Shown here one piece after another: positions 21,471-32,400 of a DNA stretch of 64,000 bases (positions are counted from its first letter, which is position 1; each line of letters starts with the position of its first letter). Where the stretch lies: contig CM064495.1 in the NCBI GenBank assembly GCA_032716605.1, positions 43,252,896-43,316,895 of the forward strand. The letters are read 5' to 3'. The position numbers and the translations under genes are program-made. Source of the stretch: Paralithodes platypus (taxonomy: Eukaryota > Arthropoda > Malacostraca > Decapoda > Lithodidae). The notes beneath the pieces are model-generated. The model was given only the letters and a program-made list of their open reading frames with translations. It was not told where the DNA came from and ran no database searches.

Positions 21471-23061
21471 TCCCAGAAATCCGCCACCAACGAGCCAAAT
21501 GTATTAATTACAGGGGGGGGGGGGGGAGGGGCAGACTGCTGCCTCACCGTCGGACTACCAGCACTAGACGCTAAAGGACCAGAGGTAGGCCGGGGAGAGA
21601 CAGAAATATTATTCGGGCAAGGGGGAGGGAGCATCTGGGGGACTGGCGGCGGAGCCCTGGGAGGAGAGGCATCCAACAACCTGTGCCGAGGCCGAGGACC
21701 ACTACGACGGCGCAGATGCCTCGGGGACGATGGACGATGAAGGACCACTTCAGCGTCAGAGGAGGCCCCCTCTGAGACCCGAACCTCACGCCGAACCACC
21801 TCACCCATGACCCCTACGCCAACACCATGTGGCCGAATCACATCCAGGTCATCCGCCTGATCCCCCAACACCTCAAACCTGTTGCCCGTGACCACCGAAG
21901 CATACAGCCGGTCACCCGCCGCCGCCGACCTCGGCGGGAGACGCGGGCCAGCAGAGCCACTTACAACCGGAGACGATCCTAAACGCGGAGGAGACCGACG
22001 CTGGGTAGGATTCAGTTCCCGAACCTTCCGGTTGAGATCAGGCAGGCCAAACTTTTCCTGTTTGTAGTCCTCATGGATTTCTAGAGCCTTCAAGAAAACG
22101 GGGCAGGAGCGGGAGGTCACCCGATGTCCACCACCACAAAAATAACAACTAGGGGAATTAGGGCACGAGTGGTCACCCGACGCAATAGGATGAAACCCAC
22201 TACAGTTCCGACAGCGCACCTTATTCCGACAGGTGATCGAATCATGACCAAAAAAATGGCAGGTGAAACACCGTAGCAGCCTAAAAGAGTACCTCGAAAC
22301 TGGATAGCACACTGAGCCTAAGACAACCCTGGAAGGCAAGCAACCCCGAAAACGCAAGCGGACCACCCCTGAACTCACCGAGGGAGAACCCGACCCTCCA
22401 CCATCCCGCTCCATGCGTTTAGAGAGCCGCGTGACCTCCTCCAGGGCCGCTGACGCAACCCCATGATCATCAGACAGGACCCTAAGGGACCCCATGATGG
22501 CACTCTCAGAAATGACAGGGTCAACAGGGCCGATCTTCCCCCAGGAATACCTGCTATCCCCCGGGGAAATGGACTCCCGGCACACCACCGTCCAGTCCCC
22601 GAAACTAGTCAACTCCTCTAGAGGCCTAATCCCCTTACCAATAACCCCGCGGGGAAGAGAGACACACAGGGCCTCACCCCGACCCAGTACCTTGATGCCG
22701 TGTGGCCGCACATACTCACCAAATGGAGCATCCCCACAGCCGCCGTAACCCTGGCAGAATTGTCAAAGACACGCCGCCGAGGAACAGAATTAATAATGTA
22801 CGTTACCAAGTCAGCGTCGTCCGAACCATCCGGCACCCCCACCGATCCCCCCACGGCCCCCTGGGCCAGGTCCACCGGCACACCGGGCACCCCATCCACC
22901 GACAACTTCCTCTGCACCTTGGCCCCATCATTGAGAGGCCCGGGAGGGCCATCAGCGACCTTATCAAGGACCAGACTCCGCTTCAGGCCACCAGACGACT
23001 GATCGTCCATGGCCGCCAGGCCCGCCACATCCCCCTCACCACCCCCACTACACACACTCAT
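21389..23061 (-). pseudogene. LINE B ORF1, gag-like protein with zinc knuckles (one frameshift)
   Basis: ORF1 starts at about 23061 and runs to about 22740, where a frameshift moves it into the frame 22711-21389 (440 codons). Together they would give roughly 550 residues. The C-terminal half contains a series of Cys/His knuckles: C-F-T-C-H-F-F-G-H-D-x3-C, then C-R-N-C...H-S-C, then C-Y-F-C-G-G-G-H-x5-C. This is the RNA-binding module of the I/jockey/R1 ORF1 proteins. The tail is rich in Pro and Arg. Its stop codon lies 82 nt inside the start of ORF2, so the two ORFs overlap. The single shift may be a real mutation or an assembly error at a short G run. Confidence 0.8.
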
Positions 23062-23304
23062 CCCCCAGCACTACCCACCACGGTCCCACTGACTCTAGCC
23101 AGGAAAGCCAGCTGGCAAGCCCGATGGCCCACCTGAGCAATAGCCCGTGAAATAGAAAATGAAAAGCACAAGAGACCAGCACGTCTGAACAGTACGGCCG
23201 TCTTCTTCCTCCTTCCCTCCCAGTCATATCCAATGTTTACATACAATGTCACACGAATCAGCTGGAACTCTCAACTGACGGTCCATGCCAACGGCGCTAT
23301 AAAC

Positions 23305-23308
23305 TAGT

Positions 23309-23360
<52 letters not shown>

Positions 23361-25690
23361 TTTATTCAGTTAGCAATTTACAGAGTTGGTACCATATAGT
23401 TTGTTACAAATATGACATGTACCAGCCTTGCATAATTCCAACTAAGGATAGCCCAATAAGGCCGTTAGGCGTATTTCCATTGGGGTCCTTGTGGGATTAG
23501 GTTAGCTGGGGAAAATGGGGAGGATAAAGAAATAGATACTTTAGAGAAAGTATTTCTAGGGGGTTATTTTAAGATACCTTACATCCTATAGTAAATATTA
23601 GTAATCCGTAATCAGTAATAATTTCAGTTTGGTTTGTCTATCTCTTATGTCGCATTTAGTAGTAGACATAAGCTTGGTGCTCCCTTCTCGCAGCTGTCCG
23701 GTTCAGGTGTTCCTTCAGGCTACGTCTGAAGGAATACAGTGTTCTCTTTTCACGGACTGACTGGGGTAGGTCGTTCCAGTCTTTGATGGCGGTGAAGAAG
23801 AATGTTTGCTTACCCTGTCCTTGGATTCTCGGGACCTTAAAATTAAACATCCTGTTTCTTGTATTATGTCCACTCCTCTCATTTGCTTTAACAAAATCAT
23901 TCTTTAGGTACTCTGGAGCTCTGTCATAGACAATTTTGAAGGCATTAGTGAGCCTGATTTGTTTGGCCCTGTCAGCGACAATGAGCATACCTAGTGACTG
24001 AAGTTGTTCCTGGCCAACATGTGATCTGGGTCCTAGGTTCAGCATGAACCTAACCATTTTATTTTGAGTGACCTGAAGTTTGTGCTGTGCTGATTTAGAT
24101 GATGCAGAGTACCAGGATGACACAGAATAGTCAAAATGATATTGAACAAGCGCTTGGCAGAGGGTCTTTTTGGTCGCCGCGGGCAAACATCCCACCTGTC
24201 TATACAGGTATTTTATACGTGCTCTACACTTACTCAGGATAGATTCCAAAATTGTTTCACCTGACAAACTCACGTCCAGTTTTAGTCCGAGATATTTAAC
24301 TTGTGACACTGTTGTTATAGGAATATCATTACAGTTGACCGAGAAGCCCACAATGTCTTTCAGTTTGCGTTTTGTTCCACATAAGATGGCTTCCGTCTTG
24401 CCCAGGTGAAGAGATAGTCTATTGTCCAATAGCCATTCACTACATGATTCTAGTTCTTTGGAAAGTGAAGCGGCAATACTTATTGGGTCTTTTCCTGAAA
24501 CCAGGAGCACGCTGTCGTCTGCATACAGTAATAATTTACATGAGACGCTCAGTTCCATGTCGTTCACATAACAGAGAAAGAGTAAGGGACCAAGGATGCT
24601 TCCCTGCGGGACCCCACAGTTAATTGGCATAGGATCAGATATATTATCGTCAATTTTGACTCTTTGGGTTCTACCACTAAGATAAGATTTAAACCAGTTC
24701 ACAGATCCTATGCCCATTGCTTGTAGTTTATTACATAGGATATCATGGTCTACTGTGTCAAACGCTTTTTGTAGATCAAGAAGAACCATACCGGTGTAGT
24801 TACCTTTAGACATTTCTTTACGAATGTGATCCGTTAAGTGGATGAGACAGGAGTCTGTCGAGTACATGCATCTGAAACCTGATTGAAACTTATAGAATAG
24901 ATCATTTTGTTTGAGGTAGTGTTCAATTTGGGTGTATACCGCTCTTTCAAGGATTTTAGATACAATACATAATATGCTAACAGGTCTGTAGTTACCAACT
25001 TCTAGTTTATTTCCTTTCTTGAATAGAGGGGTTACAATAGCTTCCTTCAGTTCAGCAGGTACAGTGTTGGTGTTAATTGACAAGTTGATGATGTGGGTTA
25101 GGGGGCCTGCTATACCAATGGGCTCCATCTCGTAGAAATTTGGCAGGAATTTTGTCTGGTCCTGTGCTTTTATGTACATTTAGGTTAGACAGCTCGTCAA
25201 AAGTGTATTTTGGTGTAACATTTTGCAATCCAAATGTGTTTGGGTGTATGTCTTTATCTCTGTAGAAATTTCGAAAGGTGGCCGTTGTTGTCGTGTATTT
25301 ATTGAGAGGTTGAGGTAGGTTCTGTGCAAGTGTGTTTGCTATGGAGGTGAAGAAGGAGTTGAAGTAGGTTGAAATTTGTCGTTTATCGTGGCAAATCTGA
25401 TCATTAATGGTGAGAGCAATATTAGTGTTAGACGAATCCCTTGTCTTGTTTCTGTAGCCTGTTGTTTTTAGGTGCCTCCATAGTTTCTTTGGGTTATTCT
25501 GATATTCCTCTGCCTTATTGTGAAAATAATTAGTTTTCGCTGACTTTATTTTCCTACTTAGTTTATTCCTGGCCCTGTTGAACTCATGTTTCAGACCTTG
25601 ATCCTGTCTATGTTTCGCTAGTCTTTTTAACAGATTGTCTCTGTGTTCCAGGAGTTTAGTGGAATTATATCGATATTGCCCATATACATA
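23305..25690 (-). mobile_element. LINE C, 5'-truncated CR1/L2-like retrotransposon
   Basis: The minus-strand element ends in an ATT/AAT microsatellite tail (about 23309-23362), a 3' end form common in CR1/L2/Daphne-like LINEs. Coding similarity runs back to about 25680 and stops there without an endonuclease, so the copy is 5'-truncated. No TSD was resolved. Confidence 0.75.
23656..25690 (-). pseudogene. LINE C reverse transcriptase, N-terminally truncated
   Basis: The main frame (25179-23656, 507 codons) holds an intact RT: NYRPVSILCIVSKILE, QSGFR, LLDLQKAFDTVDHDIL, CGVPQGSILGPLLFLCYVND and YADD near residue 220. The C-terminus has HNTRN, a WNDLP motif and FRRSLKEHL, typical of CR1/L2/Rex1-like proteins. 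Upstream, from about 25690 to 25150, the protein continues in a different frame through the pre-RT region (WRHLKTTG, a DELSNL...STGPDKIPAKFL stretch). One frameshift near 25150 therefore separates the two parts. The endonuclease is missing. Could be any CR1/L2/Daphne relative. Confidence 0.8.
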
Positions 25691-27049
25691 TTACAGTATA
25701 TTCATGCCAAGTTATGACCCTGTAGCAAACTTCGTTTTTTCTTTCATCCCTGTAATTCACCTTTAAGGGGAGATTTCCACTTGAGGGATTTTTTTTTTTC
25801 TGGACCCCTTTCTCACACCTGTATATATTATTAAATTGTATAGTATTAACATCCTTATACATCACTTCATTATATTAAATTCGTTTTATTATAATTATTA
25901 TTATAATTGTATACAAAAGTAACAAACTTCTTGTGTTATTGCTCTCTGGGCACCAAATGAAGCTACAGTCACTAATATCACTAAAGCTTTTCATAATATT
26001 GAGACATCTTATGAAAAACAGGTGCTGATGAAAATCTAACTGGTGAAAACAATATTAATACCTATATCTAGGCCAGGGTTAAAGGACTATACATATTATA
26101 TTCTTTGGACCCTGCCTATAGGCCTACATTGATCATAGTCAGGGCAGGGGTACGGCATTCAATGGCATCTGTGTGTGTGTGTGTGTGTGTGAGAGTGAGA
26201 GTGAGTGTGTGTGTGTGAGTGAGTATGCGTGTGCGTGTATGTGTGTGTGTGTGATATATATTATGTTATGAGCCAATAAACTGTACTGGGACCTGTTCAT
26301 CTGCCTTTTAGCCTACTCCTATAGACTTTAACTCATTCAGGATCGATGACGTACTTCTTTTCTGTGTTCTGGCTATCATTAGACGATTTTATTCAGATTA
26401 GGAAGGGTATATGGAAGTCAGAGGGTTGATTGAGACAGTCTTTACCCTTTCCATTCCCACAGACTCTTCCTAAGCTGTATAAAATCGTCGAATGAGAGCC
26501 AGAATAAATTGCTAAGACGTGGCCTAATGGGCCGAACGACTTAAAATCTGAAAACTAATAGGGCTAAGTATGAGGGAGAAGAGGGGTCAGAAAAACGACC
26601 CCTCTCCCCTTAATCGCAAATTGCCAGAAATAAGCTGGTGTGCCTCTACCAGGGTTACCAAATCAAGTCCGCTAGATAGTAAATAAATGCCGATAAATAG
26701 CTAGAATAATGGCACAATCTCTACAATATATCTCTAAAATGGCACAATCTCTACAATAGCTCTCTAAAATGGCTCAAACTACAGAATATCGCTAAAATTA
26801 ATGTTGCTAGATGTAAACATTTGTCTCTAGATCGAATAAATACCTCTAGATCTAGCGGAAAAGTAGCTAAATTGGCAACACTGGGCCCTACACCTTCACG
26901 AGCCATGCGCATTATTGACCTGTGACGTCACGCATTCCAGAGTCTACCTGTCCACTAGTCGGTAAGTCGGCCAGGTGAGCGTCCAGGTAACAACACTAAT
27001 CACTAAATCTGGCTCTAGTATAACAGGTAAGTCATAGTTTCTTTCCTTT
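25691..27049. other. Intergenic with microsatellite and small repeats
   Basis: No gene is recognised. A GT/GA-rich microsatellite lies at 26171-26262. An imperfect inverted repeat of about 145 bp at 26355-26505 (TCTGGCTATCATTAGACGAT against its inverse CGTCGAATGAGAGCCAGA) looks like a small MITE. At about 26712-26800 a 35-bp unit with AATGGCACAATCTCTACAAT is repeated about 2.5 times. Confidence 0.5.
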
Positions 27050-27405
27050 GTCAATTTATGCATCAGACACCTCAAAAAAGCATAATTAGGCCTACATGTG
27101 CTTTTGGTGTAATTTTGAGGTTTATATCTTAATACTAATTACAGAGTTGAGTCGCATAGTTGTCATTCCTCAGATAAATAGAACATCATCGTTTTTTCAA
27201 TTTATGCCTTAGATATCTCAACGATGAATTATTACATGGGCTTTTGGTGTAATTTTGAGGTCTATATCTTACTAAGTTACTGAGTTGAGTCGCATAGTTT
27301 GCATTCCTTTGATAAATAGAACATCATAGGTTTTTCAATGTATGCCTCAGATACCTTAACGAAGAATAATTACATGTGTTATTGGTGTAATTTTGAGGTT
27401 TATAA
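27050..27405 (+). repeat. Three tandem copies of a ~140-bp unit
   Basis: The string TTGGTGTAATTTTGAGGT recurs near 27104, 27244 and 27382, a period of about 138-140 bp. The flanking sequence (GAGTTGAGTCGCATAGTT, AAATAGAACATCAT, TCAATTTATGCCT) is repeated with it. Copies differ by a few substitutions. This may be a small satellite seed or part of a larger repeat unit. Confidence 0.75.
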
Positions 27406-27976
27406 GGGGACAGTGACTGGTTTTTTGGTCTATTAGCTCATGTATTCATTTAGTTTTAGTTTCCTCGCTAGACTTTGATCCATCAAACTTGGAAAATCAC
27501 CCCCTAGACCCCCTTTCAAGATAAATGTGTACATTTTTCGGTAGAAAATGTCCTGACTAATGTTACTATGGCCTAGTTTCAAATAGGTAAGACTAAAAAA
27601 TGGCTTGAGCAAATGGGCTGTAAATTTCCACACCAATTTCCTAGCTGACCCTTCCGAAATGGTAGAAATGTTAGCTCAATTACTCTAGTCATATGTGAGT
27701 TATAAGGGTTAATGTTCAAGAGTTTTGGACTACTTATTTGGAACAGGGTATAGTGGAAGGCTTGCGGAAGGAAGAATCGTCGTCAATATCGAGCAGTATC
27801 GACCATTTATATAATTAGAACACATGATAAGGTATTGCACAGTTGGCCAAATAAGTTGTGTCTCCGCTGTCATACGTTTTACTCGCTGTATGCTGTATAA
27901 GTGTCTGTCAGATGTTGAATAGGGTGTGTAAAGATAGGAACATGTTTGTATATCTCACTCGAAACGATCAATTAAT
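27406..27976. other. Intergenic, repeat debris
   Basis: At 27440-27560 the sequence resembles, in inverted orientation, the tail of the repeat at 54146-54440 (AAAGGGGGTCTAGGGGGTG-like string and TTTTTCGGTAGAAAA). Nothing else was identified before the LINE A copy. Confidence 0.4.
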
Positions 27977-27991
27977 GCTTAGATAGTGTTG

Positions 27992-28623
27992 TTGTTGTTG
28001 TTGTTGTTCCCTAAGCTGCCTGGCCGAACAGCCCCGAGTCCCTGAGAAAGGCCATGGCCACGATCGGGCTTTCCCACAGAGCTCTCATTGAGTGTAGATT
28101 GTGTTGTTGGCGTAAGTGGTTGTGTGAAATGCAGTCTTCTATGATGTGTTTAATGGTATGGGGTGCTGTGTTACATCCCGGGCAGGCGTCGACAACGGAG
28201 TCATCCAGTCTCTTCTGATAGCTCAGGAGAGCTGGATGGTGTCCGCATCTCAGCCTGGCCAGGTGGGCTCTGTCCTCGCGAGGAAGGGAGGATTCGGAAA
28301 GATGGATTTCGGGAGGTCGTGCATGCAGCTGCGTGTTGTCTGTGAGTGAGTGGATGGATCGGTGAGAGATATGAGTATGGATGTGCTTTTGGAAGTTGGT
28401 TCGGGGTGGGCAGGGAGGGAGAGAGGACAATAATTGTGTGTGATACCGTGTGCTGGGTGTTGTTTTGATATTTCTTGGTGTCTGTGGGTGTGTTGCCATG
28501 TAGTTTAGTGGGTGGTCTTGGTTCGTAGAGGCTGCTGCCAGGAATTGAGTGCCTCTCATGTCCAGATGGTCTTTGACTTTGAGGATTTTGGTTTCTTGAT
28601 GTAGGTGATCTGTGGGTGAAGTA
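27992..28623 (-). mobile_element. 5'-truncated LINE A copy
   Basis: A perfect 15-bp TSD, GCTTAGATAGTGTTG (27977-27991 and 28624-28638), bounds a 632-bp minus-strand insertion that starts in the LINE A C-terminal coding region and ends in the AAC tail. An open frame of 182 codons (28559-28011) covers the CCHC-like tail and SGLFGQAA end. Diagnostic bases match the second 3' copy of LINE A (10093-11043) better than the first. It is a textbook target-primed, prematurely terminated insertion. Confidence 0.92.
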
Positions 28624-28639
28624 GCTTAGATAGTGTTGA

Positions 28640-28996
28640 TACCAATTATTGATCGAAATATAGTTAGTGCCGCAACATGACTTATTTGGTCAACTGTACA
28701 GTCTGAGTCAAGTGTTCCACCTTCCTTATAAATTGTGCTCTCTTAGGGGGATGTTTTTTTCTGGAACTCCTTCACCCTCATGTTAAGCTCCATTAGTTTT
28801 GAGATTTTAAGATTTTAAGGCATCTTTATAATGAATAGACATATTTTGTCCTGCTCACTAAATCCTCTATAATTTGAAGCAAAAGTCTGTCGAAGGAACT
28901 GACCTTCACTGACCAGTTCAGCGATGCATTCTGTTCCTGTTAATTTTCTCTCTTCTTGCAAACTCTCCTTCATCTACATATACGTGTAGGCTATTG
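28640..28996. other. Upstream region of the ropporin-like gene
   Basis: No promoter motif could be supported. The stretch 28740-28850 resembles the start of the repeat seen at 54146-54300 (CTCATGTTAAG, GAGATTTTAAGA strings). Transcription of the downstream gene could start here or inside the MITE at 28997-29370. Confidence 0.3.
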
Positions 28997-29370
28997 TTAA
29001 GGGGGGTGACCTTCTTTTTTTTCTCTCCTTTTCTCTTTATCTGGGATGTATCCATTTGGCCCCATTCAACCTACTGTTATAAGACGTTTATCCCCATCCA
29101 AGTGTCGATTTCTTCCTGGCGAGCGATAGCGAGCCAGCATTGTAAGGAGAAATCCGGCTTTGCCGGAGAAAATTTTTCTATCAAAAAATTTACAAATTTA
29201 GCCTGCTGTCAAAAACATTTTACAAAATATGCTGGCTCGCTACCGCTCGCCAAGGAAAAAATCAACACCTGGATGGAAATAAACGTCTTAAAACAGTGGG
29301 TTGAATGGAGTCGAATGGTTACAACCCAGAGAGAGAGGGAGACAGAAAAAAACGAGGTGGGTCCCCTTAA
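28997..29370. mobile_element. Palindromic TTAA-flanked MITE, copy 1
   Basis: A 374-bp element with TTAA at each end (28997-29000 and 29367-29370) followed by GGGGGGTGACC and, inverted, GGGGACCCACC. Long inverted repeats (TGGCGAGCGATAGCGAGCCAG against its inverse CTGGCTCGCTACCGCTCGCCA) make most of it foldable. TTAA target use suggests a piggyBac-like source, unproven here. It ends 37 bp before the ATG of the ropporin-like gene, so it may supply 5' UTR or promoter sequence. A sister copy lies at 36950-37329. Confidence 0.75.
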
Positions 29371-29407
29371 GAATGAATCCTATTTTCCATCTGGTCTCCC
29401 AGGCAGG

Positions 29408-32400
29408 ATGGTGATGAATGAGAACCGTGTGCCCGCTCCTTTACCCCATATCTTGAAGAACTACACCAAGGCAGCCATCCGCACCCAACCCAAGGACCTT
29501 CTAACATGGTCTGCTGCTTACTTCAGGTACCCACTACAGGCATTCCTTTACCTTAATTTTTCTTTCGTTCCACAAGAATCTTTGATATAAAAATCAGTAA
29601 TTATGCTGGTATATATAAACAACATATGATCATATTTCAATTTATATTGTCCTGTATTTTACCAAGACATACTGATCAACCTTATAATGGTGTACGCAGG
29701 GCCTTGACCCATGATAAGGAGCCTCCAGTTAAGGACCGATTGGAGTTTCCTGTTCCCGAGTCTGAAAATGGCATCTCCCCAGGGGTCCTACGAGTTCTGC
29801 ATCGTCAGGTAGGTCACACAATGTCACTAGTAACGTACCTACACTCTGTTCATCTTAACCGGACAAAAAAATCCTGGAAAAGGGTTTTGACAAGATATCT
29901 CATAATTTACCCAAGAACTGCGACAATCCTTCTGGAATCTCATCAAACCAATCTTGGTGTTTCTTTGTGAAGACTCCAAGAACCTCTTTGGATTTATGCA
30001 TCACAGTGTAATGTTCAAGAGAAGTGTGAATCTGATCCTACGGCCATCAGTCCAGCAGCTGCCTGTTTATCTGAGGGTTCTTGTGATTATTACGTCGCAC
30101 TGGTCGGTGGTTCTGACAATTGCGTAATCAATCAGATGCCAGTATTTGGAGCATGAATGTTTCCATGTGGTTTTGTACTTGGACTTACGATGAAAGAATG
30201 TGTTGGTGATTGTCAGTCTGTGTTCTGCACACTTTCTGAGAAGTAGACCATTACTGTTCATATTGCCTACCCCCTCATTACCAATGGTGTCCTTCCAGGT
30301 CAGATGGTCTCTTCCAAATTGTGCGTTAAATTCATCGAGAACCAAGATTTTGTCTGTTTGGGGAACTACTCTGAGGATGGCATCAAGGTTTTCGTAGAAA
30401 GCTTCCTTTTCTGCTGGTTTGGCATCGAGAACTAGGGCGTAAGTGCTGATGATGATTGCTTTTCTCTCGTTCGTAAGGGGAAGATGCATGGTCATCAATC
30501 TTTCACTTTTTCCATCTTGGAGTTCTGATAGTCTTTGAACAATGACATTTTTCCTGCTGATTCCAACACCATGTATTCGCCGATCTGCTGCTGGTTTTCC
30601 TTTCCAAAAAATTGTGTTTTCAACAAACTAAACATTGTCAGGGAGCATGGTTTCCAGAAGAGCAGTTATATCCATGTTGTTACGAAGAAGCTCTTTAGCT
30701 ATGTAGGCACTTCGTCGCTCTGGTTTTTGTGAATGACCGGAGTCCATTATTGCTTGAACATTCCATGCTGCTACCTTCAGGTTTATTTCTTTATTCTTTT
30801 TTTCTTTCTTTTCGACTGCAATAGGAGGGACCCAACTGGAGGCGGTTCTCCAGGCAGGCTATGTTTGGGACACCTTTTCTAGTTCCCTCACAATGTGGGG
30901 CGAGCAGAGTGGCTCCTAAGTAGGGCTGCTCAGTCGTGCCAGCAGCTGCCTAGTTGCATTGCCACCTCAATCCTAATGCAAAGCGATCTTCTTAAAGACA
31001 CCGTCTGTGTGGAGGTTTACAACAAGGATCTTCCAGCAATCACCTTCGCTTGATCCCGTCACTGTTCACCCAGTTGCATTGCAACCTCAATCCTAATACA
31101 AAGTGAACATCTTAAAGGCACTGTCTGTGTGGAGTTTACAACTAGGATCTTCCAGCAATCTCCTTCGCTTGTTCCCGTCACTGTTCACCATTGCTGCCAG
31201 GTCCAGGATCATGCCGAGATGATAGGATGAAAAGAACTGGATGGCTCTTGTGCATGAAGTTAAGTGAGTGGTCAAGCAACTGCACATTCCCCAATCACAC
31301 ATACTTAATGTCAGTAGTCCTGGTCCAGCAGCATGAAAGACCAAGACGGCTGGGAATAATAATAATAATAATAATAATTCTTTATTCCAGACACATAAGA
31401 TAGATACAGTATAAATACAGTACGACCTAATGGTCCATATCACATACACTTCTCGTCAGAGCACAGATAATAATTATACACAAAGATATATTAATAAAGA
31501 CACAATAAAATAAAAAATACAGTAGGCCTATTTACAGAATAGAGCACATATCACATTTTGTCACAATATAACACAGATAGGCTAACTAAGGCTATTGCTC
31601 AATGTTGGTTAACACCTATTGCACAGATCATTGCTCATAGTTCAATTAGACCTATATATTACATTACAGTACATACTATGTGTGCAGCAGCTTCTGCCAG
31701 TGAGATATAATACGGGATTCATAGATATGATCACTAGACCAAAGAGCTACAATCAGCGTGTTACTGGAGGATTGCAGTCGCTGCGAAAAGCTGTACACCA
31801 GTCTCCTGATGACAGCCCGACATCACTGCACATCCAACAGTGTGCACACCATACTAGTGCTTTCATATTTAGAGAGACCAATGAACATCTTGAGTATATT
31901 ATGATAGGATGTACACAGACCATTTATGGTGGCTCTCTTATACTTCCACCACAAATGGGCCGTGTACATAGAGGAACAATATGTCCGGAACAAAGTGACT
32001 TTAGTTTCCCAATTACACATGTGGAATTTTCTCAAGATGGTGTTACCACGTAAATATAGCTGTCTGCGCTGACGGCCGATATCTGCATCATCTGAGCAAT
32101 CGTTTGAGATAATGTGTCCCAGGTATTTTATTTTGTTTACTTCTTGAATAATTTGATTATTGAGTGAGAAATTTGGCAGTTTACTTTTATACAGTAATTT
32201 TGATCTAAATATAAGAACAGCACTTTTCAGTGGGTTGAATTTAACACAATGTTTACTACCAAAAGATTCACATATATCAAGAAGTTTGCTCAGACCCGCA
32301 GAAGACGGTGCAATAATGACCAGATCATCAGCATACATGAGATGGTTGATGATTTTATTCCCACCATAACATCCAATCTGCTCTTTATTCAATTTATCAC

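Larger units (their letters stand above)
17511..23225 (-). mobile_element. LINE B, full-length I-like non-LTR retrotransposon
   Basis: A perfect 12-bp TSD, ATATCCAATGTT (17499-17510 and 23226-23237), bounds a 5715-bp element on the minus strand. Its 3' end is a short TAA/AAC repeat tail (17511-17529 read inverted), as is usual in the I group. It encodes a CCHC-knuckle ORF1 and an overlapping ORF2 with endonuclease, RT and RNase H. The coding region is distinctly GC-rich compared with the AT-rich surroundings. Full length, clean TSD and an intact ORF2 indicate a young insertion. Confidence 0.9.

Noticed and set aside
18106..22748. Several plus-strand open frames of 60-180 codons
   Set aside because: They are antisense shadows of the GC-rich LINE B coding region and show no independent motif.
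28994..29590. A 198-codon plus-strand open frame
   Set aside because: It fuses the palindromic MITE with exon 1 and part of intron 1 of the ropporin-like gene. The part before 29408 is transposon sequence, and the part after the donor at 29527 is intronic.
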